From an uncultured bacterium (GTDB taxonomy: Bacteria; Patescibacteriota; Minisyncoccia; Phycocordibacterales; CAIZLB01), in contig CALMYA010000053.1 in assembly GCA_937873535.1 (NCBI GenBank), forward strand, positions 1 through 12,561: a stretch of 12,561 nucleotides of DNA. Direction: 5' to 3'. The notes beneath the pieces were generated by a model. The model did not search any database. It had not been told where the DNA came from and worked only from the letters and a program-made list of their open reading frames with translations. Every line of letters starts with the position of its first letter. The stretch's first letter is position 1. Positions 6,225-12,411 of this stretch are shown one piece after another. A program made the translations under genes and the position numbers.

Positions 6225-6245
6225 CTTTTCTTAAGTATAAGGAAC

Positions 6246-6322
6246 AGAAACTAACAAAAAGAATACACCCGGAGCATATCGCAGATACGCATGCTCCGGG
6301 TGTATTCTTTTTGTTAGTTTCT
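6246..6322. repeat. Conserved-loop hairpin C, probable terminator of typA
   Basis: A perfect 32-bp stem (6246-6277 with 6291-6322) encloses the loop ATCGCAGATACGC (6278-6290). The right arm includes the last two sense codons and the stop of typA (AGA AAC TAA read on the minus strand), so the left arm is an inverted copy of the typA 3' end. On the minus strand the GC-rich inner stem is followed by TTCTTTTTGTT, so it can terminate typA transcription. The A-rich left arm would allow termination in the other direction too. In the typA mRNA the loop reads GCGUAUCUGCGAU, as in the RRM mRNA. Confidence 0.92.
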
Positions 6323-8191
6323 CTTACCCTTGTCTCTATCAGATTTAGTCAAAAACTTCTTTCTTATACGCGTGCTCGTTGGCGTAATTTCCAAATATTC
6401 GTCTTCATTAATAAGTTCAAGGCCGCGTTCAATTGTTACTTCGAGGCAAGGGCTCAAGTAAACAGTGTCGTCGGTGCCCGAGGCGCGCATGTTGGTGAGC
6501 TGCTTACCTTTGGTAGGGTTTACTTCCATTTCTTCGCCTTTAGCCGTGTTGCCGATGACCATTCCGGCGTACACTTCTGCGCCGTGGCCAACATAGAGAG
6601 TGCCGCGTGTCTGCAAGTTGCCGAGGGCGAATGTGACGGCTTTGCCATTTTCCATTGAAATCATTGAGCCGACTTCGCGCTTTTCTATCGTACCTGCGTA
6701 TGGTTTGAATTCTATAAACCTAGAAGACATAATTCCTTCACCTTTAGTGTCGACGACGAACTGGCTGCGGTAGCCGAGAAGGCCGCGTGTAGGAATATCG
6801 AAAGTAATTCGGCTGATGCCTTCGCGCTGATGCATCGAGCTCATGACGCCTTTTCGCTTGCCGAGCTTTTCAATGACGACGCCAGAAAATTCATCGGGTG
6901 TATCTATTACCGCTTCTTCATACGGTTCGTAATCGTGACCGTCTATTTTTTTGATGATAACTTCTGGCTGAGATACCTGAAGTTCATAACCTTCGCGTCG
7001 CATTTGTTCAAGAAGAATGGCAACATGTAATTCGCCGCGGCCGAATACTTTATATTTGTCGGCATTACCGAAATCTACCTGAAGACCGACGTTTACTTGA
7101 AGTTCCTTTTCAAGTCGTTCGCGAATTTGGCGGCTGGTTACATATTTACCTTCGCGTCCGGCGAAAGGCGAATCGTTTACTAAAAAGTTAAGGGAAATTG
7201 TCGGTTCATCAATTGAAATTGAAGGAAGGGTGTGCGCGTTCTGGCTGTCGGTAATTGTGTCGCCAATATATATGTTTGATAAGCCGGCAATAAGCACAAC
7301 GTCGCCGACGCCGACCTCGGTTGCTTCTTTTCTGCTCAATCCTTCAAATGTGAAGAGCTTCACAATTTTACCGTTTTCAGTGGCACCGTCGTTCTTCTTT
7401 ATAAATACGTTTTGGCCGGTTTTAACGCTGCCGCTCCAAACGCGGGCAACGGCCAATCGGCCGAGGAAGTTGTCATACGCCAAGTTAAAGGGCTGAGCCA
7501 ATAGAACATTGTTTGATTTTGCCTCGGCTGCCGAACTGTTGCCGCTACCGCTGTCGTTATCGGCGCTGTCGCCGGGAATAGCAACATCAATTGCTGCCGG
7601 AACTTTTTCTAAAATAGTTTCGAACAATGGATCAAAGTTTTCGAAGGTTTCGTCGAGCTTTAGTTTTGCCGTACCGTCTCGGCCAATAGCGTAAACAACA
7701 GGGAAGTCGAGCTGCGCGTCGTTGGCGCCGAGTTCGAGAAAAAGTTCAAGCACTTCTTCGTGAACGCGGTCGGGCGCAGCTGCCGGTTTATCTAATTTAT
7801 TAATAATTACAATTGGCTTAAGACCAAGTTCAATAGACTTCTTCAAAACGAAACGCGTTTGAGGCATAGGGCCTTCTTGCGCATCTACTACAAGAAGCAC
7901 GCAGTCGATGGAACGAAGGATTCGCTCTACTTCTGAACCGAAGTCGGCGTGACCCGGCGTGTCGATGATATTTATTTTATGCGTTGCGCCGTCTTTCTTG
8001 CTCTTATATATAAGTGAAGCGTTTTTGGCGTAAATGGTAATGCCGCGCTCTTGTTCAAGGTCGTTCGAATCCATAGACACGGCGTCTTTGGCCATGCCTG
8101 TGTATTTCATCATGGCGTCAACAATAGTGGTCTTGCCGTGGTCAACGTGCGCGATGATGGCGATATTTCGTATGTCTTTGTATTCGTTCAT
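6314..8191 (-). CDS. typA: Ribosome-associated GTPase TypA/BipA
   Basis: TypA/BipA is a translational GTPase of the EF-G family that binds the 70S ribosome and aids large-subunit assembly, notably at low temperature and under stress. From the ATG at 8191 it has 625 residues. Visible motifs are G1 AHVDHGKTT (14-22), G2 RGIT (49-52), G3 DTPGH (77-81) and G4 NKLD (131-134). The TypA-specific MDSNDLEQERGITI and GPMPQTRFVLKK segments and the C-terminal RGLLGYRSQFVVDTKGEG and NLQTRGTL blocks are also present. The G5 region reads YAIGRDG where E. coli has YASALNG. A low-complexity insertion of about 23 residues (about 206-228, rich in Ser, Asn, Asp and Gly) separates the G domain from domain II, lengthening it beyond the usual 600-615. 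The frame stays open to 8296, but MNEYKDIRNIAIIAHVDHG matches the family start. Confidence 0.95.
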   Translation of the reverse strand: MNEYKDIRNIAIIAHVDHGKTTIVDAMMKYTGMAKDAVSMDSNDLEQERGITIYAKNASLIYKSKKDGATHKINIIDTPGHADFGSEVERILRSIDCVLLVVDAQEGPMPQTRFVLKKSIELGLKPIVIINKLDKPAAAPDRVHEEVLELFLELGANDAQLDFPVVYAIGRDGTAKLKLDETFENFDPLFETILEKVPAAIDVAIPGDSADNDSGSGNSSAAEAKSNNVLLAQPFNLAYDNFLGRLAVARVWSGSVKTGQNVFIKKNDGATENGKIVKLFTFEGLSRKEATEVGVGDVVLIAGLSNIYIGDTITDSQNAHTLPSISIDEPTISLNFLVNDSPFAGREGKYVTSRQIRERLEKELQVNVGLQVDFGNADKYKVFGRGELHVAILLEQMRREGYELQVSQPEVIIKKIDGHDYEPYEEAVIDTPDEFSGVVIEKLGKRKGVMSSMHQREGISRITFDIPTRGLLGYRSQFVVDTKGEGIMSSRFIEFKPYAGTIEKREVGSMISMENGKAVTFALGNLQTRGTLYVGHGAEVYAGMVIGNTAKGEEMEVNPTKGKQLTNMRASGTDDTVYLSPCLEVTIERGLELINEDEYLEITPTSTRIRKKFLTKSDRDKGKRN

Positions 8192-8248
8192 AATAAATGT
8201 GTTGGAAGATGTTTGTGCAGCGCGAACTGCAGATAGTAGTCTTTTAGG

Positions 8249-8269
8249 AAAAATAAAACCCCGAAGGGG
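8249..8269 (-). terminator. Possible terminator or attenuator in the typA leader
   Basis: On the minus strand CCCC-TTC-GGGG (8269-8259) is followed directly by TTTTATTTTT (8258-8249), 58 bases before the typA ATG. The stem is only 4 bp, all G-C, but the T tract is strong. It could be a leftover upstream terminator or, if typA is transcribed from further upstream, a leader attenuator. Function is unproven. Confidence 0.4.
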
Positions 8270-8340
8270 CGGCGAAGGAGCGGCGCTGTTTCGCAAGGGA
8301 ACTCTACATTAAAAATGGCGAATAGGCAAATAAGGCAAAG

Positions 8341-8383
8341 TTTAGAAATAAAAACGGCGCAGGGGTAGAAACCTCCTGCGCCG
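8341..8383 (-). terminator. Intrinsic terminator, minus strand
   Basis: CGGCGCAGG (8355-8363) and CCTGCGCCG (8375-8383) form a perfect 9-bp stem with an 11-base loop. Read on the minus strand it is followed by TTTTTATTTCT (8354-8344). No T tract lies on the plus side, so it ends leftward transcription from the unit starting near 8720. Confidence 0.88.
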
Positions 8384-8422
8384 CTGGGGTGGCTGACTGG
8401 GATGTCAGCCGTTCTGAACCGG

Positions 8423-8644
8423 TTAGCCGGGGATGCACACTCCGGCCCGGCCGAAGTTACGGGAGACAACTCCTGAGTGGGTGGGCATATGGTTCCCGGC
8501 TATTGCTCCTGTTCTCCAACGAACCTCGACTCGACTGGTTATGGGTCGGGGTGCTGTTGTTGGTGTGCCTTTGGCTTCTGCACTAAGAGTGCCAATGAGG
8601 CCACGTGTACTTCTCTTTTTTGCTAGGGGTGATGATGCATTCAT
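8423..8644 (-). CDS. Unrecognised small basic protein, or non-coding RNA, minus strand
   Basis: A 73-codon frame lies inside a minus-strand transcription unit with a consensus TTGACA upstream (8745-8750) and a strong terminator downstream (8341-8383). I do not recognise the product. It is basic, rich in Arg, Thr, Ala and Gly, has no membrane segment, and ends in a Gly/Val-rich stretch (GVVSRNFGRAGVCIPG). About two thirds of its codons begin with a purine, against about half for the plus-strand frame that overlaps it, which favours minus-strand coding. A 20-codon leader frame beginning ATGGCC immediately after an AAGGAGG (8704-8710) ends in a TGA overlapping this ATG (ATGA). A second ATG, 7 bases after AAGGAGG, opens an 11-codon frame. 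The stretch is more GC-rich than its surroundings. I looked for tmRNA and SRP RNA signatures and found none. Confidence 0.42.
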   Translation of the reverse strand: MNASSPLAKKRSTRGLIGTLSAEAKGTPTTAPRPITSRVEVRWRTGAIAGNHMPTHSGVVSRNFGRAGVCIPG

Positions 8645-8703
8645 CGGGGATACTGATTTTCTACTTTGTTGCTGGATAGCAAGTCAGGATAGGCATAGGC
8701 CAT

Positions 8704-8750
8704 CCTCCTTGCATGCCTAATAGACTATTCCTGAAAATGGGGTATGTCAA
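8704..8750 (-). promoter_or_regulatory. Promoter and ribosome binding site of the minus-strand unit
   Basis: On the minus strand TTGACA (8745-8750) is a perfect -35. A poor -10 (TAGTCT, 8722-8727) follows after 17 bases. Downstream, AAGGAGG (8704-8710) is the best Shine-Dalgarno match in the window. It sits before two very short frames rather than directly before the 73-codon ORF. Confidence 0.5.
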
Positions 8751-8784
8751 TGGAGGAAAATCCCTTTATTTTATGACACTTTTT

Positions 8785-8793
8785 TGATACAAT
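8785..8793 (+). promoter_or_regulatory. Extended -10 promoter of the ABC export operon
   Basis: TGATACAAT (TACAAT at 8788-8793) ends 9 bases before the adaptor ATG at 8803. The box and spacing are identical to those of the dsbA-like gene, and both are preceded by a T run. No clear -35 is seen. Initiation near 8800 would give a leaderless or 2-base-leader mRNA. Confidence 0.6.
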
Positions 8794-8802
8794 AATCGAA
8801 CT

Positions 8803-10377
8803 ATGAAGCATCACATCAAAAAGTTTCTGCATCTATTCAAAAAAAAGAAAGTTTATATACCCGCAATAATAATTGTTGTCGTGGTGGCTTGGTATTTTTG
8901 GTCTAATCGGTCGTCTCAGAATGAAGAAATAATTATGGTAGCACCGGCGACATTTGTGCAAGAAGTGGCAGTTACGGGCAAGGTAGTTGCTTCGAAAAAC
9001 GTTAACCTTGGGTTCAATGCATCCGGCCGCATTGCAAAAATTGCGGTGAAAGTTGGCGATAAAGTGAGGGAAGGTGCAACTCTTTCTAATTTGGCCAATG
9101 CAGATACATGGGCGAATGTTCAGCAGAAGCAGGCGGCACTCGATGCCGAAAAGGCCGATTACGCGCAGGTTATTCGCGGTTCTCGCGCCGAAGATATTTC
9201 AATTGCTGAAACCGACGCTGCTGGCGCCGAAACCTCCTTCAATCAAAGTCTTCAGGGTCTTATAAATCAGATGCGTGATTCATACGCTAAATCTGACGAT
9301 GCTGTACGCGGAAAAATTGACCCTCTCTATACCGACCCGCGCGGTGCTAACCCTCAAATTATGTCATTTGAAGGCGGCTATAATAGTTATGAACTTCGCC
9401 AAGCATTGAATGCAAAACGAATTGTAGTGGGCGAAATGCTTGCATCATGGAACAAATCTCTCGCTTCGCTTTCGTCATCTTCTTTTAACGACAGCTACGT
9501 AACAACCGCGTCAGCAAATTTGGGCGTAATGAATACATATTTAAACGACCTTACAATTGCAGTTTCTGGTTTTCAGGCAAGCAGCGGCCTTACGCAGGCA
9601 ACTATAGATGCATATAAGGCTAATATTTCTGCAGCTCGTTCTGCCATAAGTACATCTATTGCATCACTTAACTCGGCTCAAGAATCATATCGTTCAGCGC
9701 AAACTGCATATACTCGGGCAAAACAACAGCTTGAATTAAAGCGTGCAGGTTCAACCGTAGAAGATGTAGCAGCAGCAGCGGCTCAGGTAAAAAGTGCTGA
9801 AGCGAATTTGCAGAACGCGAATGCTTTGTATGCACAAACTGTAATACGCGCGCCGTTTAGCGGCGTCATAACAAAGGTCGATATAAAAGAAGGTGAAATT
9901 GTTTCGCCAAGCGCTTCGGCAATTTCTATGATCACCGACTCGGCGTATGAAATTGAAAGCTATATTTCAGAATCTGATATTTCAAAAATTAAAGTTGGGC
10001 AAATTGCTCGCGTTACTCTAGACGCTTACGGCAAAGAGACATTCTTTGAAGCAAGGGTTGTTCATATAGACCCAGCAGAAACAGTTATGGATGGCGTCTC
10101 GACATACAAAATAAAGCTTGAGTTTACAACACAAGACCCGCGCATTCGTTCGGGTATGACGGCAAACATTACTATTCAAACAGCCGAAGAGCCGGGTTCA
10201 GTTGTTATTCCGCAAGAAGCCCTCTTCCTTCAGGCCGGAGAAAAAATGGTTACAGTAATAGTAGATGGTAAGCGTGTAACTAAAAAAGTTGTTACAGGTG
10301 GAATTGACGCGAACGGCGGCATTAATGTTATGTCAGGAGTAGTGGCAGGCGACAAATTGGTTGTGCCGACGCATTAA
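8803..10377 (+). CDS. HlyD/MacA-family membrane fusion (adaptor) protein
   Basis: This is the periplasmic-adaptor-type subunit of an ABC efflux or export system, anchored in the cytoplasmic membrane. Residues 17-33 form one N-terminal membrane helix. A split biotinyl-lipoyl domain follows: first half about 63-98 (GRIAKIAVKVGDKVREGATL), second half about 347-376 (VIRAPFSGVITKVDIKEGEIV). Between the halves lies a long Ala/Gln-rich coiled-coil hairpin (about 103-145 and 270-345). An extra helical segment of about 120 residues is inserted in the middle (YAKSDDAVRGKIDPLYTDPR region). Beta-barrel and membrane-proximal domains occupy about 380-524. At 524 residues it is longer than MacA or YknX (about 370), because of the coiled-coil insertion. 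The next gene starts 3 bases after the stop, so the two are surely co-transcribed. Substrate unknown. Confidence 0.9.
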   Translation: MKHHIKKFLHLFKKKKVYIPAIIIVVVVAWYFWSNRSSQNEEIIMVAPATFVQEVAVTGKVVASKNVNLGFNASGRIAKIAVKVGDKVREGATLSNLANADTWANVQQKQAALDAEKADYAQVIRGSRAEDISIAETDAAGAETSFNQSLQGLINQMRDSYAKSDDAVRGKIDPLYTDPRGANPQIMSFEGGYNSYELRQALNAKRIVVGEMLASWNKSLASLSSSSFNDSYVTTASANLGVMNTYLNDLTIAVSGFQASSGLTQATIDAYKANISAARSAISTSIASLNSAQESYRSAQTAYTRAKQQLELKRAGSTVEDVAAAAAQVKSAEANLQNANALYAQTVIRAPFSGVITKVDIKEGEIVSPSASAISMITDSAYEIESYISESDISKIKVGQIARVTLDAYGKETFFEARVVHIDPAETVMDGVSTYKIKLEFTTQDPRIRSGMTANITIQTAEEPGSVVIPQEALFLQAGEKMVTVIVDGKRVTKKVVTGGIDANGGINVMSGVVAGDKLVVPTH

Positions 10378-10380
10378 AAT

Positions 10381-11664
10381 ATGGCCCTGAAAATAAAAGC
10401 ATTAGGAAATAAGAACGCATGGAGGGTGGGCTTCTTCCTTTCATATAGGCAAATTAAGCGCGCAAATGTTTGGACTACCGCGCTTATTATCGCCGTCATG
10501 ACGCTGACATTTCTTAACCTTGTGGTAGTAACAGGTGTACTTGTGGGCCTTATTCAGAGTTCGGTTGAAGCCCAGCGTGAACGTGGTACAAGCGATGTAG
10601 TTATAAACAAGCTCGACCAGAAAACTGAAATAGAAAATACCAACGACATTGTGAACGTGGCAAAAAGTTTGCCGCAGGTTCAGGCGCTTTCGATGCACTA
10701 TGTAGGCTCAGGTACGCTTAATGCCGACTATCGCCGCAAGCTTCGTGAAGATGAAAAGCCCAACAAAGTGCCATCAACCATTGGCGGCATAGACCCAGCT
10801 TCTGAAGACGGCATTACGCATCTTTCTAATTATGTAATTGAAGGTAATTATTTGCAGGAAGGAGACACTGAGGGTGTGCTCGTTGGTGCGAACCTCGTGT
10901 ACAAATATACGCCAATTGAAGTGACGGGTTTTTCTACCCTTAAAAATGTCGAGATAGGGCAGAAAGTGAAAATTACGGTGGGCAAGAATTCAAAAGAAGT
11001 TATCATTCGCGGTTTCGTGAAGTCGAAGGTCGACAATAACGACTTCCGTATTTTTATGCTGAATAGCGAAGTGCGAAAGCTCATTGGCAGGCAAAGCGCC
11101 AATGTCGATGAAATTTCCATAAAGATGAAGCCAGAATACAAAGAAGACGGGCCTCTTGAAGTGAAGCGCATTCTTTTAAATAACGGTTTCGATGAAGGCG
11201 CGAAAATTCAAACATGGCAAGAAGCTGAGCCGAAGTTCTTGTTAGATATTGCCGCAACATTCGGCATGCTTGGTAACTTAATAGGAAGTATTGGCTTGGT
11301 GGTGGCGTCTATCACAATATTTATTGTTATTTTCGTGAACGCACTTACTCGCCGAAAATTTATAGGTATTTTGAAAGGAATTGGCGTGCACCCGAAGTCT
11401 ATTGAAATTTCATATATTATTCAGTCTATCTTTTATGCCGTCGTTGGTTCGGCAATTGGCTTGGTTATATTGTATGGTTTCCTTGTTCCGTTTATATATG
11501 CGCATCCTATAAACTTCCCATTTAGTGACGGTATTCTTTACGCTCCGCTTAATGGCACTATGATTCGTGTATTTGCGCTTATTATTACCACCGTTATTGC
11601 TGGCTTCATTCCTGCCAGAATGATAGTGAAGAAGAACACATTAGATGCCATTTTGGGGCGATAA
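10381..11664 (+). CDS. MacB/FtsX-like ABC transporter permease
   Basis: This is the membrane subunit of a type VII (MacB/LolCDE-like) ABC system, which works by mechanotransmission rather than ordinary substrate channelling. In the 427 residues, TM1 lies at about 34-58 (TTALIIAVMTLTFLNLVVVTGVLVG as two adjoining stretches). A large extracytoplasmic domain (about 60-285) resembles the MacB periplasmic core. The C-terminal FtsX domain (about 290-427) has three membrane helices. The RRKFIGILKGIGVHPKSI coupling segment contacts the ATPase, and the end PARMIVKKNTLDAIL is typical of the family. It begins 3 bases after the adaptor stop and is followed 57 bases later by the ATPase. The separate ATPase makes it YknZ/LolC-like rather than fused like MacB. 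Adaptor plus permease plus ATPase suggests export of a peptide, lipid or drug; the substrate cannot be read from sequence. Confidence 0.9.
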   Translation: MALKIKALGNKNAWRVGFFLSYRQIKRANVWTTALIIAVMTLTFLNLVVVTGVLVGLIQSSVEAQRERGTSDVVINKLDQKTEIENTNDIVNVAKSLPQVQALSMHYVGSGTLNADYRRKLREDEKPNKVPSTIGGIDPASEDGITHLSNYVIEGNYLQEGDTEGVLVGANLVYKYTPIEVTGFSTLKNVEIGQKVKITVGKNSKEVIIRGFVKSKVDNNDFRIFMLNSEVRKLIGRQSANVDEISIKMKPEYKEDGPLEVKRILLNNGFDEGAKIQTWQEAEPKFLLDIAATFGMLGNLIGSIGLVVASITIFIVIFVNALTRRKFIGILKGIGVHPKSIEISYIIQSIFYAVVGSAIGLVILYGFLVPFIYAHPINFPFSDGILYAPLNGTMIRVFALIITTVIAGFIPARMIVKKNTLDAILGR

Positions 11665-11665
11665 T

Positions 11666-11725
11666 ATGCAATGCACAAATACCATGAAGAACGCATCAAG
11701 AAAAAATAAAAACGACAAAATATGA
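11666..11725 (+). other. Possible 19-codon leader ORF overlapping the ATPase start
   Basis: An ATG one base after the permease stop opens a frame of 19 codons (MQCTNTMKNASRKNKNDKI). Its TGA overlaps the ATPase ATG (ATGA). No Shine-Dalgarno precedes the ATPase, so re-initiation through this frame could couple its translation to the permease. It is too short to judge as a protein and may be chance. Confidence 0.25.
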
Positions 11726-12411
11726 AACCCGACGAAAAATACATTATAGCCGCGAGAGAACTGAAGAAGTCTTTTATTGATGGCGACAAAATTACCCATG
11801 TACTTAAGGGTATAAATTTTGAAGTGAAGCGGGGAGAATTCGTGGCAATTATCGGCCGCTCTGGTGCCGGTAAAAGTACATTGTTGTATCAAATAAGTAT
11901 GCTCGACCATCCGACATCGGGCGAAATTTATGTAGATGGCGAAAATGTTTCAAAATTAGATGAAGAAGACCGAGTAGCGTTTCGTTTGCGTGAACTAGGT
12001 TACGTATTTCAAGATTATGCCTTGCTGCCCGACCTTACCGCGCGCGAGAATGTTGCCGTTCCTTTAATTATGCAAGGAAGAAGCATTGCTGAAGCATATG
12101 AAATTGCCGAAAAAATGCTAAGCCGTGTAGGCCTAAGCGAGCGTTTTAATAATTTACCCTCAAAACTTTCAGGAGGAGAGCAGCAGCGTGTTTCAATTGC
12201 CCGCGCTATCGCTCACGAACCTAAAATATTATTTGCCGACGAACCAACCGCTAACCTCGACACCGAATCATCAGCACTTGTTTTGCAAATATTTCTAGAA
12301 CTTCACAAGCAAGGCCAAACTATAGTGATGGTAACGCACGAAGAAGAATATGCTCGCGCCGCGCAGCGCATTGTAAAAATTAAAGATGGTGTGGTTGCGA
12401 AGGGGGAGTAA
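11722..12411 (+). CDS. ABC transporter ATPase (LolD/MacB/YknY type)
   Basis: This is the cytoplasmic ATP-hydrolysing subunit that powers the preceding permease and adaptor. The 229-residue protein has every motif intact. These are Walker A GRSGAGKST (45-53), the Q-loop Gln97 in YVFQDYALLPDLT, the signature LSGGEQQR (149-156), Walker B ILFADE (169-174) with catalytic Glu174, the D-loop NLD (178-180) and the switch His206 (VTHEEEYA). The sequence DYALLPDLTARENVAVPL is characteristic of the LolD/MacB subfamily, agreeing with the FtsX-type permease upstream. It is the last gene of the operon in the window; no terminator is evident immediately after the stop. The start ATG gives standard length; a short frame in the 57-base gap overlaps it. 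Confidence 0.95.
   Translation: MKPDEKYIIAARELKKSFIDGDKITHVLKGINFEVKRGEFVAIIGRSGAGKSTLLYQISMLDHPTSGEIYVDGENVSKLDEEDRVAFRLRELGYVFQDYALLPDLTARENVAVPLIMQGRSIAEAYEIAEKMLSRVGLSERFNNLPSKLSGGEQQRVSIARAIAHEPKILFADEPTANLDTESSALVLQIFLELHKQGQTIVMVTHEEEYARAAQRIVKIKDGVVAKGE

Noticed and set aside
4692..6322. CRISPR repeats
   Set aside because: Only three copies exist, spaced irregularly by 500-1000 bases with genes between them. They are palindromes around a fixed centre, not direct repeats with spacers.
4692..6322. Insertion-sequence ends or a composite transposon bounded by hairpins A and C
   Set aside because: No transposase or target-site duplication is visible, and the stems differ between copies, unlike terminal inverted repeats.
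8192..8296. 35-residue N-terminal extension of TypA
   Set aside because: The extension encodes the GC hairpin and T tract of the leader, has no family similarity, and the internal MNEYKDIRN start fits TypA.
8433..8720. 95-codon plus-strand ORF
   Set aside because: It opposes the strand indicated by the TTGACA promoter and the terminator. Its codons show little purine-first bias, and it has no ribosome binding site.
8350..8735. tmRNA (ssrA) or SRP RNA on the minus strand, suggested by size, promoter and terminator
   Set aside because: No tag-peptide frame, no tRNA-like acceptor or T-arm at the ends and no SRP GGAAG/GCAG core could be found.
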